A DNA stretch of 26,843 bases, from NCBI GenBank assembly GCA_903892315.1, contig CAITHY010000060.1, positions 1-26,843 on the forward strand, read 5' to 3'. How positions within the stretch are numbered: position 1 is the stretch's first letter; every line of letters begins with the position of its first letter. Shown piece by piece: positions 13,530 to 21,246 of the stretch. The notes under the pieces are model-generated. The model ran no database searches, was not told where the DNA came from, and worked only from the letters and a program-made list of their open reading frames with translations. The position numbers and the translations under genes were made by a program. This DNA comes from an uncultured beta proteobacterium. Lineage in GTDB: Bacteria > Pseudomonadota > Gammaproteobacteria > Burkholderiales > Burkholderiaceae.

Positions 13530-13913
13530 ATGTTGGGATGGGAAATCTATATAAATCGCAAGCCTTTTGATACCAGCGGAAGCATTCATGAAGATCGACT
13601 AATGGATGAGTCTTTGTTGGCTACTTGGCAAACAGGTATAAATGGTTGCAATTGGTTAGAAGACTTAATCGCCCAAGGCAAAGCAAAGTATTTGGGCTCA
13701 TATGGTGGATATCCACGCAGCTACTCCGCTAAGGCTGAAGATGTAATCCCTTTAATTCTTAAACTTCAAGCGAAAACAGATGGTCCAACAGTTGTCGGTG
13801 AAGACTACGCCTATATTGGCGGCTTTAACTCAAATATAGAGTTATTCATAGAACGAATTAATAAATGTAGCCTAGAAGAAGAACTCTCAATTGAGGCGTG
13901 GGATATGAGTTAG
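13530..13913 (+). CDS. Hypothetical protein, 127 aa
   Basis: Small soluble protein beginning MLGWEIYINRK; no signal peptide. Central part CNWLEDLIAQGKAKYLGSYG with a Gly/Tyr-rich turn (GGYPRSYS), C-terminal acidic helix. AGAGG lies six bases before the ATG. It follows the Adhesin_E-like gene by 30 bp and converges with the nuclease-like gene at 13937. I do not recognise a family; similar short MGWEIYI-type proteins of unknown function exist in my memory only vaguely. Confidence 0.65.
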   Translation: MLGWEIYINRKPFDTSGSIHEDRLMDESLLATWQTGINGCNWLEDLIAQGKAKYLGSYGGYPRSYSAKAEDVIPLILKLQAKTDGPTVVGEDYAYIGGFNSNIELFIERINKCSLEEELSIEAWDMS

Positions 13914-13936
13914 TTATGCCTTTTTAGGCGTGCAAT

Positions 13937-15241
13937 TTACTCATCTGATCGTTCTGCACTAACCTCAAAGTTCTCTAAGATCCCGTCTCTTGTATAGCTC
14001 AAATGCTCTAACTCAGCGATGTGTCTTACATCATCATAGGAAATGAATGTACACATATCGGATAAACGCCCATTAGTCATATAGGAAAAGACTGGTCTTC
14101 TGATTTCAGTTGAAAACTTTTCTTGTCTATCTGACGGCGCAACAATATGCATCTTGATTTTGATATCAGGCTGCAATGCAACCAAATCAGCCATCCTTAA
14201 AATCCCTGAATAAATTGAGGTGGTATGCTCAACCTCAAATGCCCTTGCAATAGATCTTTTATTTTTAATCCAAATAACATCTATTAATCCAATAGTACTT
14301 TGAGTGGCTTTGTCATAAGAAAGTGGCAGTGTAGTTAGCAAGGTTCGCGGATCTCTTGGCTGCCAAACTTTCGCCACCCTGGCTCGATCAGGGTTAGGCA
14401 ACCAGATATCAAATCCCATCTGCTCACCAATCTTCGCCAATAAACCTTGAATCTTGATTGATTCCCTTACTTCACTTTCATCCAATTGCTCATCTGCATC
14501 ATCTGACGCAACAGTAACAATGAATTCCTTAGGCTGGTCATTAGTAGAAACCTCTTGTGGCGCAGAAAACTCGCCACGCCATAGCTCTTTTACTGGGGCG
14601 TAGTAACAATATTCTGAAATCTTTCGAGCATCTCCAGAAACACCACTTGCTTGGATTGCCTCTGCTAAAACCCCATTGGAATGAGTAATTTTAGTGCCAA
14701 TAGTCTGAGCATCGAACTCAGCCGCATACGGCGAGTTAAGGCACTCCAGCAGTAATTTCCTGTCTTTAAGAGAAATGACAGATAAGTTTTTGAAAGGGTC
14801 AAACGCTGCTAGAAATACAGAGATCGTATTGCCACTTTTTCCTGTGAGGTAAATCTTTTGAGCCTCTTCCATCCCGTACAGCTCATCGATATATTTTGCT
14901 TTTGCTAACGAATCCTGTTCCGTAAGAATTTTATTGACTACGCTTCCTAACTTACGATTGGTATGAAGTTCGTTAAAAAGTCGGCGCCAAGCGCCTTGAG
15001 AAACCATTGCCCTCGCAATAGCCTCGGTGTCCTTGTTATTGCCTTTGCCATTTCGATCAAGGATTTTGATTACCTTGTCGCAGTCCTCATCTGAGATTGG
15101 GTTGGAATCATTTCCCATAACCCTACTCGCCCAAAATTCCCTAAATTGGGCGCTTTGATCGCTCCATACGGCTCTTTTTTTGTCGACATCATAGACAGCC
15201 TCAAACTCGGGCAAAAAGGCTGAGAAGTTCATTTCGGGCAT
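13937..15241 (-). CDS. PD-(D/E)XK restriction-endonuclease-like protein
   Basis: 434-aa protein. The C-terminal third holds a PD-(D/E)XK-like core: LIDVIWI (Asp about 320), then ARAFEVEHTTSIYSG (Glu about 336 and 338), preceded by GEQMGFDIWLPNPDR (about 275-289). This FEVEHTTSIYSGxLRMADL block is conserved in a family of uncharacterised bacterial proteins often annotated as restriction-like. The N-terminal 230 residues are helical and unassigned; an acidic linker (SDDADEQLDESEVRES) separates the halves. It is the island gene nearest the attachment site. A palindrome (15298-15318) lies 57 bp upstream, and a truncated tRNA's promoter points at it from 15572. Start ATG has AAAGGA 8 bases before it. 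Confidence 0.75.
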   Translation of the reverse strand: MPEMNFSAFLPEFEAVYDVDKKRAVWSDQSAQFREFWASRVMGNDSNPISDEDCDKVIKILDRNGKGNNKDTEAIARAMVSQGAWRRLFNELHTNRKLGSVVNKILTEQDSLAKAKYIDELYGMEEAQKIYLTGKSGNTISVFLAAFDPFKNLSVISLKDRKLLLECLNSPYAAEFDAQTIGTKITHSNGVLAEAIQASGVSGDARKISEYCYYAPVKELWRGEFSAPQEVSTNDQPKEFIVTVASDDADEQLDESEVRESIKIQGLLAKIGEQMGFDIWLPNPDRARVAKVWQPRDPRTLLTTLPLSYDKATQSTIGLIDVIWIKNKRSIARAFEVEHTTSIYSGILRMADLVALQPDIKIKMHIVAPSDRQEKFSTEIRRPVFSYMTNGRLSDMCTFISYDDVRHIAELEHLSYTRDGILENFEVSAERSDE

Positions 15242-15297
15242 TCCTTGGATCCTTTGATCTTTATCTAAGAAGTATAGGCTGCCCCCGCCTGAATTTA

Positions 15298-15318
15298 GGT
15301 GTCGTTTAAAACGACACC
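15298..15318. promoter_or_regulatory. TGTC-family palindrome, copy 4 (longest)
   Basis: Perfect 10-bp arms GGTGTCGTTT (15298-15307) and AAACGACACC (15309-15318) around one A, 57 bp upstream of the PD-(D/E)XK gene start. It covers the place where the -35 element would be for the possible -10 at 15271-15276. Confidence 0.6.
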
Positions 15319-15399
15319 TTCAGACCGACACCATCCGCTCCAAGCCATATGGCATATGAGTTTTTGCCAGCAAAGCCTTATTCTTTGGCACTTTCAGGG

Positions 15400-15419
15400 C
15401 GGTGTGTCACACGGTGTGT
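15400..15419. repeat. Short direct repeat CGGTGTGT x2
   Basis: Two copies of CGGTGTGT whose starts are 12 bp apart (15400 and 15412), with GTGTG/CACAC symmetry between them, about 80 bp from the tRNA junction. May be recombinase arm sites; unproven. Confidence 0.35.
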
Positions 15420-15495
15420 GCTACAGTGAAAACCTTGGTTTTCTAAGTGATTGATTTTATTGGGAAAAGGGTTGGCAACCTAAGAACCTTGTGCT

Positions 15496-15534
15496 TTATG
15501 ATTCCGTCGCTCTAACCAGCTGAGCTAATTCGCC
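15496..15534 (-). pseudogene. 5' half of a tRNA gene (anticodon CAU), island attachment-site remnant
   Basis: Reading the minus strand from 15534: acceptor GGCGAAT, D-arm GCTC/GAGC around AGCTGGTTA, anticodon 5' stem ACGGA, loop ATCATAA with anticodon CAT, as in elongator tRNA-Met. The 3' stem should read TCCGT but the sequence is AGCAC, and no T-arm or acceptor 3' strand follows. The gene is cut at the 3' edge of the anticodon loop, a classic tyrosine-recombinase crossover place. An intact copy would be expected at the other end of the island, left of this window. Confidence 0.8.
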
Positions 15535-15543
15535 GAACTCACT

Positions 15544-15572
15544 ATTGTAAATGATCGGAATGCATCTGTCTA
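15544..15572 (-). promoter_or_regulatory. tRNA promoter facing the island
   Basis: Minus-strand -35 TAGACA (15567-15572), 17-bp spacer, -10 TACAAT (15544-15549), nine bases before the first tRNA base. Close to the sigma70 consensus. With the tRNA cut in half, transcription from it would run on into the island's right end. Confidence 0.7.
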
Positions 15573-15612
15573 AACCAATCCAACTCCATGGCCGCTGGAG
15601 ACACTCAAATCC

Positions 15613-16026
15613 CTACTTGATCTGAAAGGTACTGATAGCCTCATCTCGGCCATAAAGCACATTAAATTCGATTTTCTTGGCTAAAAAGAGCTTTTTAAGT
15701 ACCTCGTCCTTGTTCTCAAACACAATCGCGGTTTGCTCAGGGTAATGGGAAAAAGGGTCGCTGTTGACATCCACTACTACCCCATCAATCTTGATTTGCT
15801 TGATTGAGCGCTTGTAGAACCTATCGGGACGTATAAAAATGAGGCGCTTTACATACTTATCCAAGACCAATTTTTGGCCCTGCTCATTAATCTTAAAGTA
15901 ATAAACCAACTCTTCCTTGCCGTTGGTAGTGGTGTCGCGCTCTTCATCCCATTTGGCATACACACCCTGACTCATGATTGCGAACAGAACTGCTAGGGCA
16001 AACCTGCCATATAAAGACAGAGACAT
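15613..16026 (-). CDS. Exported hypothetical protein, 137 aa
   Basis: Signal peptide of 24 residues (hydrophobic FALAVLFAIM, cleavage after VYA), then a Lys- and Tyr-rich mature domain with predicted beta strands (ELVYYFKI, KRLIFIRPDRFYKRS, KIEFNVLYG). No Cys and no known motif. Probably periplasmic. First chromosomal gene beyond the tRNA junction; the sterol-desaturase-family gene lies 41 bp upstream on the same strand, so they may be co-transcribed. Confidence 0.75.
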   Translation of the reverse strand: MSLSLYGRFALAVLFAIMSQGVYAKWDEERDTTTNGKEELVYYFKINEQGQKLVLDKYVKRLIFIRPDRFYKRSIKQIKIDGVVVDVNSDPFSHYPEQTAIVFENKDEVLKKLFLAKKIEFNVLYGRDEAISTFQIK

Positions 16027-16067
16027 TATTTACTTTCTTACCGAATGAAATAATTGATATCAAAAGT

Positions 16068-17135
16068 CTAACAAGACTTTTCTTTTGATTCCATACAAAA
16101 ACTGGCGCAATACAAGGTCAAAAGAAGAATGATCAAACCCGCCACTTTTTGACGATAGCTCAGCTGATCCTCTGAGTACATCAAGAAACAGACAAAAAAG
16201 ACGCTTGCAATAAAAATGCCTATTGCAAAGTAGTGCCCATACTTTCTAAATGGCGGGTCGTAGGTAGCATTAACCTCTCTATTGGAGCGATCATCTACTA
16301 ATATGCCCCCCTCCGGCAGCCAACCTGGGCCTTTATAGAGGGCTCTCAATTTATTTTTAAAGCCTTTAACAGCGCAGCTTTTATAAAATATTTCAGAATA
16401 AGTGGCGCCAAGGGCTTTGAATGGACTCCAGCTGCGTAAAGGGGTTTTGGTGCCGTAGATACACTTGACATCTTCATGCTGGAAGGTTCCAAAGAGGCGA
16501 TCCCATATGATCAAAATCGCTCCAAAATTTTTATCGATATATTTCTCATTTATTGCATGATGTACTCGGTGGTTACTGGGTGAAGAGAAGAAGAAATCAA
16601 ACCACCCTAAGCTACCAATATGCTCTGTATGAATCCAGAATTGATAAACCAAAATAATGATACTCACCACTGCAAACTGGTAAGGTGGAACACCTAATAA
16701 GGCCATTGGGAAAAAGAAGCAGCAGCCCACTATGGGATATAAGCTCTCTTGCCTCAGCGCCGTAGAAAGATTAAAGAATTGACTTTGATGATGAACTACA
16801 TGGGCGCCCCAGAAAAAGGCACACTGGTGACTAACCCGATGCAGCCAATAATCCAAAAAGTCATAAATCAATAATGCAATTACCCAGCCATACCAGTGCT
16901 GCCAAAAATGCAGTGGCGATGCATCACCTATCCATTCAGAAATCAGCGTATAGGCCCCAATTTGAAAAAATGGAGTGCAAATAGCAACCGCTTGACTAAT
17001 TAAGCCCTGACTCAGGCTGCTAATGGCATCATTTAATTTGTAAGTATTTCTTTTTACTGCAATTCCATACACAATTTCCACCAAAATAAGAATGATGAAA
17101 ATTGGAAGAGCAAAAAGAATTAAATCGTTTTCCAT
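16068..17135 (-). CDS. Sterol desaturase / fatty acid hydroxylase family membrane enzyme
   Basis: 355-aa integral membrane di-iron oxygenase. The eight-histidine pattern is present: HRVSH, HVVHH (about 103-120), HTEH and NHRVHH (about 170-195). Membrane helices flank these clusters, with more at the N-terminus (residues 4-24) and at the C-terminus (YFAIGIFIASVFFVCFLM and a following helix). The family hydroxylates or desaturates lipids using O2; in this arrangement it resembles alkylglycerol-monooxygenase-type members, but the substrate cannot be read from sequence. Divergent from the DUF6150 gene. Confidence 0.88.
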   Translation of the reverse strand: MENDLILFALPIFIILILVEIVYGIAVKRNTYKLNDAISSLSQGLISQAVAICTPFFQIGAYTLISEWIGDASPLHFWQHWYGWVIALLIYDFLDYWLHRVSHQCAFFWGAHVVHHQSQFFNLSTALRQESLYPIVGCCFFFPMALLGVPPYQFAVVSIIILVYQFWIHTEHIGSLGWFDFFFSSPSNHRVHHAINEKYIDKNFGAILIIWDRLFGTFQHEDVKCIYGTKTPLRSWSPFKALGATYSEIFYKSCAVKGFKNKLRALYKGPGWLPEGGILVDDRSNREVNATYDPPFRKYGHYFAIGIFIASVFFVCFLMYSEDQLSYRQKVAGLIILLLTLYCASFCMESKEKSC

Positions 17136-17214
17136 AGAAAGGTATTGATTTTGATATCAGCATTGTCTCATTCAATTCTTAAAACCGCATCACCAAAGGT
17201 CGTAATATAGAAAT

Positions 17215-17535
17215 ATGAAAAAACGTATATTTCATACTCTTCTGGTCACTATTTTGGGCGGCCTACTTCCTCTGAGTGTCGATGGAGCGCAAATCTTTAT
17301 CACCAACTACCCATCCGAAGCGAATGCCAAAGTTTTTGTCACTAAATATCCATCAGAAGCAAACTGTATTGTGTATGACACTCAATACTCGAGTGATAAC
17401 GAGCCTGGTGTTTGGTTCTATACAAAATATAAAAGTGATGCACGTGCCGTGATTTACTACACCCAATACAAAACTGAGGCAGACCTTATTGTGTACTTCA
17501 CCAAATACAAGGGTGATGCACGCTGTCGCTACTAA
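17215..17535 (+). CDS. Exported DUF6150-like repeat protein
   Basis: 106-aa protein with a signal peptide (MKKRIFHTLLVTILGGLLPLSVDGA). The mature part is six imperfect repeats of about 13-16 residues built on T-(K/Q/N)-Y-x-S/T-(E/D)-A, for example VTKYPSEAN, YTKYKSDAR, YTQYKTEAD, FTKYKGDAR, as in DUF6150. Each repeat is likely a beta-hairpin-like unit. Function unknown, periplasmic or surface. The MOSC gene follows by 18 bp. Confidence 0.8.
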   Translation: MKKRIFHTLLVTILGGLLPLSVDGAQIFITNYPSEANAKVFVTKYPSEANCIVYDTQYSSDNEPGVWFYTKYKSDARAVIYYTQYKTEADLIVYFTKYKGDARCRY

Positions 17536-17553
17536 CTACCATCCAGTTACCCC

Positions 17554-18165
17554 ATGAGACTTCTTTCCATATCCGCCGGCAAGGTCACTCCTCTGTTCGG
17601 CAATCATCACCCCAACTATAAGTCCGTCGCTTCAGCCATTCGCAAGCAGGCGGTGAGTAATATAGATAACCCTAGCCCGGTTGAAATTACTTCGCTTGGC
17701 ATCAAGGGTGACGAGCAAGCTGACTTATCAGTACATGGGGGGATTGAAAAGGCAATTTATGTTTATCCAGCAGAGCACTACATTTTTTGGAATGAACTAC
17801 TCACTCGAGAAACCAAGCGGCCGGTTGATTTAAAGCATGGCGCTATCGGCGAAAATTTCACTATTGAAGGCTTACTAGAAACAGAAGTATTTGTTGGGGA
17901 TAAATTAATTATTAGCGAACTTGAATTCGCTGTTGTCAAACTCCGTGAGCCTTGTTTCAAATTCAATGCTGCTGTTGGTTACAAGGGTGCAAGCAAAGCA
18001 ATGCTTCAATCCGGCTTTAGTGGGTGGTATTTGCGTGTATTGAAAACTGGCATTCTGACTGCTGGAGCTGGGATTACATTAATTCCAGGTCCAAGAGAAA
18101 TGACTATTGCCCAGCAAAATCAAACATTATTGAATAATCGCAATCAAAAAGATTTGTGGGAATAA
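17554..18165 (+). CDS. MOSC-domain protein (YiiM-like)
   Basis: 203-aa MOSC protein. Typical features: GIKGDEQADLSVHGGIEKAIYVYP (about 50-73), KHGAIGENFT (about 94-103) and the conserved Cys in LREPCFKF (about 131-138) that contacts the molybdenum cofactor. YiiM-type proteins reduce N-hydroxylated bases in E. coli; the exact substrate here is an inference. Cytoplasmic. No clear ribosome-binding site in front of the ATG; it lies 18 bp after the DUF6150 gene, and ends in a bidirectional terminator. Confidence 0.88.
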   Translation: MRLLSISAGKVTPLFGNHHPNYKSVASAIRKQAVSNIDNPSPVEITSLGIKGDEQADLSVHGGIEKAIYVYPAEHYIFWNELLTRETKRPVDLKHGAIGENFTIEGLLETEVFVGDKLIISELEFAVVKLREPCFKFNAAVGYKGASKAMLQSGFSGWYLRVLKTGILTAGAGITLIPGPREMTIAQQNQTLLNNRNQKDLWE

Positions 18166-18196
18166 AAAAACCCGACCATTTCTGATCGGGTTTTTT
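18164..18196. terminator. Bidirectional intrinsic terminator
   Basis: Stem CCCGACCA (18171-18178) / TGATCGGG (18183-18190) with one mismatch, loop TTTC, T6 on the right (18191-18196) and A7 on the left (18164-18170). It serves both the MOSC gene and the convergent transporter gene. Confidence 0.92.
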
Positions 18197-18218
18197 ATTT
18201 GATGCAGACTAAAACTGC

Positions 18219-19889
18219 TTAGTCACGTGCGTAGATATCTACGTCTTTAGTTTCACGTATAAACAGTGTACCGATTACCAATGTCATCGCAGCGATGATG
18301 ATTGGGTACCAGAGACCGTAGTAAATGTTACCGTTTTGCGCTACCAAGGCGAAGGAGATTGTTGGCAACAAGCCGCCGAACCACCCGTTACCAATATGGT
18401 ATGGCAAAGACATAGAGGTGTAACGAATACGTGTTGGGAACATCTCAACCAACATCGCAGCAATTGGGCCATAAACCATGGTTACCAAGAGCACTAGGTA
18501 AACCAACAAGAGCAATACAGCAACATAATTAATTTGTGCTGGATCCGCCTTGACTGGATATCCTTCTTTGTTTAAAGCCTCGCGAATTGCCTTTTTAAAC
18601 TCAGTATCCTTCGCTTTTGCATCTGCAGGATCCATACCTTTAGAGCTGTATCCAGGAATTTCTACTTCACCGATTTTCACCACAGCAACAGATCCAGCTG
18701 GAGCAGGAATAGTGGTGTAGCTAGCAGAGTTAGACGCCATCACTTGTTTCGCAATATCGCAAGAACTTGTGAACTTAGCAGTGCCAGTTGGGTTGAACTG
18801 GAATGTACATTCAGCAGGATCAGCAGTAATCGTAGCTGGTGCTGTTGCCATTGCCTTTTCCAACGCTGGGTTAGCGAAGTGTGTCAAAGCATTAAACACG
18901 GAAACTGGAGTGTTAGGAATGTAAGTAATTACAGCCAATAACAAACCGCCCATGATGATCACTTTACGGCCGATCTTGTCAGACAAGCTACCGAAGATCA
19001 CAAAGAATGGTGTACCAATTACCAAAGAAGCAGCAATCAACAAGTTTGCAGTCTTAGCATCCACCTTCAACACTTGAGTGAGGTAGAACAAAGCGTAGAA
19101 CTGACCTGTGTACCAAACCACCGCTTGACCTGCAACCAGACCAAACAATGCCAAGATCACAATCTTCAAGTTTTTCCACTGGCCAAATGACTCAGTTAAA
19201 GGTGCTTTTGATAACTTGCCTTCTTCTTTCATCTTCTTGAAAGCCGGTGATTCATTCATGGATAAACGAATCCAAACAGAAACCGCCAACAATGCAATAG
19301 AAACGATGAAAGGAACGCGCCAGCCCCAAACGTCAAAGTCCGGTCCAGTGAACTCACGTGTGAACAAAATCACGAGCAAGGAGAGGAACAAGCCTAAGGT
19401 AGCCGTTGTCTGAATCCAAGCTGTATATGCACCACGACGACCATGAGGAGCGTGCTCTGCAACATAAGTAGCGGCACCACCATACTCACCGCCCAAAGCC
19501 AAGCCTTGAAGCATACGCAATGCGATCAAGATTACTGGAGCAGCAACACCGATAGTTGCATAGTTAGGCAGAATACCCACGATAAAGGTTGCACCACCCA
19601 TTAATAAGATGGTTACCAAGAAGGTATATTTTCGACCAATCAAATCGCCTAGACGACCAAACACCAACGCGCCAAATGGACGTACGATGAAACCGGCAGC
19701 AAACGCTAACAAAGCAAAAATGAAGGCAGAGCCAGCATCTAGGCCAGAGAAGAATTGCTTAGCAATAATTGCTGCAAGCGAACCGTACAAATAAAAGTCG
19801 TACCACTCAAAAACCGTACCAAGTGAGGAAGCAAAAATAACTTTGCGTTCTTCTGCGGTCATTGGGGCTGCTTTAGTTGATGTTGACAT
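18219..19889 (-). CDS. MFS transporter, metabolite:H+ symporter (MHS) type
   Basis: 556-aa, 12-helix major facilitator. Opening SSLGTVFEWYDFYLYGSLAA is the MHS signature; motif A GRLGDLIGRKYTF and its repeat GSLSDKIGRKVIIM are present. MHS members carry small organic acids, betaine or proline with protons (ProP, KgtP, ShiA). It is longer than the usual 430-450 aa because of a soluble loop of about 110 residues (about 336-447) with two Cys. Start supported by GGAG before the ATG. Substrate unknown; ends at the shared terminator. Confidence 0.9.
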   Translation of the reverse strand: MSTSTKAAPMTAEERKVIFASSLGTVFEWYDFYLYGSLAAIIAKQFFSGLDAGSAFIFALLAFAAGFIVRPFGALVFGRLGDLIGRKYTFLVTILLMGGATFIVGILPNYATIGVAAPVILIALRMLQGLALGGEYGGAATYVAEHAPHGRRGAYTAWIQTTATLGLFLSLLVILFTREFTGPDFDVWGWRVPFIVSIALLAVSVWIRLSMNESPAFKKMKEEGKLSKAPLTESFGQWKNLKIVILALFGLVAGQAVVWYTGQFYALFYLTQVLKVDAKTANLLIAASLVIGTPFFVIFGSLSDKIGRKVIIMGGLLLAVITYIPNTPVSVFNALTHFANPALEKAMATAPATITADPAECTFQFNPTGTAKFTSSCDIAKQVMASNSASYTTIPAPAGSVAVVKIGEVEIPGYSSKGMDPADAKAKDTEFKKAIREALNKEGYPVKADPAQINYVAVLLLLVYLVLLVTMVYGPIAAMLVEMFPTRIRYTSMSLPYHIGNGWFGGLLPTISFALVAQNGNIYYGLWYPIIIAAMTLVIGTLFIRETKDVDIYARD

Positions 19890-20122
19890 CAGTAGCTCCT
19901 AACTATTTTTATTAAATAAAAAACAACGGATCGATTATGCTTTGAAAAAATTCAAAGAAATCCACTAGTTAGGGTAATTCCCCATCAAATAGGATCGGGG
20001 TTTTCCCGAGAAATCGAGAAACTGGACGCAATTACGCAACCTGCACTAGCCCAGCGTCTAATGCCTGATCGGTGCATTTAGATAACAAGGATATATAAAC
20101 GCACACCATAAAACTGGCAAAG

Positions 20123-20752
20123 TTAGCGCGTTTTAGTAATAAACATTTTGGGTACGCGCAGATCCCAGTGAATAGCAGCTGCACGTAGTCCAAAAATTCC
20201 GAGCATGCAAATCACAGAGCCCTCGACCACATACTGAGGTAAAAAGTTCAGCACCAGCACATACGCGCAGCACCCCAACGTCACCGGAATGGCATAAAGC
20301 TCGTGCGACATGATGAGCGTTTTTCTGCCAGCCAAGACATCACGCAATAAGCCGCCGCCAATGGCAGTAGTAACACCCAAGATGACTGGCGCCACAGGTA
20401 GGCCATAACCCATACTCCAGGCCTTGTCAGCACCCTGAATAGCAAAGAGCGCGGCACCAAAACCATCGATATACAACATCCACCGATAAATTTGTGGCTG
20501 GGTAAAGAAGGATTCTGCAAAGAAGGTAAGGACGCTAGCACCGAGCGCAAGCCACACATATATTTGGTTCTCAGACCAGAAAATGGGTGCCTCTAAAATG
20601 ATGTCACGAATAGTCCCGCCGCCAATGGCGGTAATCAAGCCCAACACAAGAACACCAAAGAGATCTACGCCACGATCCGCAATAGCCAAGACCCCTGTTA
20701 CCGCAAAGGCCATAGTGGCGATGATGCCAATCCAGAAATTAATATCTTCCAT
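20123..20752 (-). CDS. TRIC-type cation channel family protein (UPF0126)
   Basis: 210-aa membrane protein with two copies of the UPF0126 unit: AFAVTGVLAIADRG..GLITAIGGGTIRD (about 15-50) and FAIQGADKA..GVTTAIGGGLLRD (about 95-130). Each has the GGGxxRD motif; seven helices are expected. Bacterial TRIC homologues conduct monovalent cations. The open frame runs back to 20890, but that part is hydrophilic and overlaps the opposite maiA remnant; starting at the ATG at 20752 (MEDINFW) gives the usual family length. Confidence 0.88.
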   Translation of the reverse strand: MEDINFWIGIIATMAFAVTGVLAIADRGVDLFGVLVLGLITAIGGGTIRDIILEAPIFWSENQIYVWLALGASVLTFFAESFFTQPQIYRWMLYIDGFGAALFAIQGADKAWSMGYGLPVAPVILGVTTAIGGGLLRDVLAGRKTLIMSHELYAIPVTLGCCAYVLVLNFLPQYVVEGSVICMLGIFGLRAAAIHWDLRVPKMFITKTR

Positions 20753-20842
20753 AGCAATGAGTCTAATGCACTTTGCTTGAACTTTAATTTGAATGACCGC
20801 CCTAAATATACTGTTAGCCATGATTGCAAATAAGGTGTTGAT

Positions 20843-21246
20843 ATGACCTTCAGGCTTTATAGCTTTTGGCGCAGCTCCGCTGCTTTTCATGTTCGCATTA
20901 CCCTCAATCTAAAGGGTATGGATTACGAAATCATTCCCGTACATTTGAGTAAAAAAAATGGCAGAGATCAATTGGGTGAGGAATATAGCAAAAAACCCCA
21001 ATCACTTAGCCCCACTTCTGGAGAATGGTGAAAAAAGCATTCATCAATCCTTAGCAATCATTGAGCACCTTGAAAAGATTCAATCTGAGCCAGCACTCCT
21101 ACCAAAACTAGCAATTGATAAAACATGGTTTCGCTCTGTCGCAATGAATATTGCGAGTGAGATTCACCTAATCAAGAGGAGTAAAAAACAGGAAGAACTA
21201 TATTCAATACGTAGAGCAAAATATTGAACGGATGATAGCTAAGGAA
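20843..21246 (+). pseudogene. maiA: Decayed maleylacetoacetate isomerase gene (GST zeta family)
   Basis: The first frame begins MTFRLYSFWRSSAAFHVRI and continues to KKNGRDQLGEEYSK, the start of a zeta-class glutathione transferase (SSAA..VRI active-site region). The reading then moves to the frame that contains NPNHLAPLLENGEKSIHQSL and AIIEHLEKI, the expected continuation. The shift is in the A6/C4 run at about 20990-20999. After EIH (about 21170) the expected NNLRV motif is lost, and the C-terminal half of the usual 210-aa protein is missing because the carbonic anhydrase gene ends there. Two lesions plus truncation argue for a true pseudogene rather than a sequencing error. Confidence 0.82.

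Larger units (their letters stand above)
15242..15612. other. Island right-end region (371 bp without a gene)
   Basis: No convincing reading frame. It holds, in order, a possible -10 (TATACT on the minus strand, 15271-15276), the TGTC-family palindrome (15298-15318), GCCATATGGC (15344-15353), a direct repeat CGGTGTGT (15400-15407 and 15412-15419), an inverted repeat GAAAACC/GGTTTTC (15428-15443), a GGTTG/CAACC hairpin (15470-15480), the tRNA half (15496-15534) and its promoter (15544-15572). The density of short repeats next to the tRNA junction suits recombinase arm- and core-binding sites. Confidence 0.6.

Noticed and set aside
20753..20890. N-terminal extension of the TRIC-type protein
   Set aside because: It is hydrophilic, overlaps the opposite maiA remnant and exceeds the normal family length.
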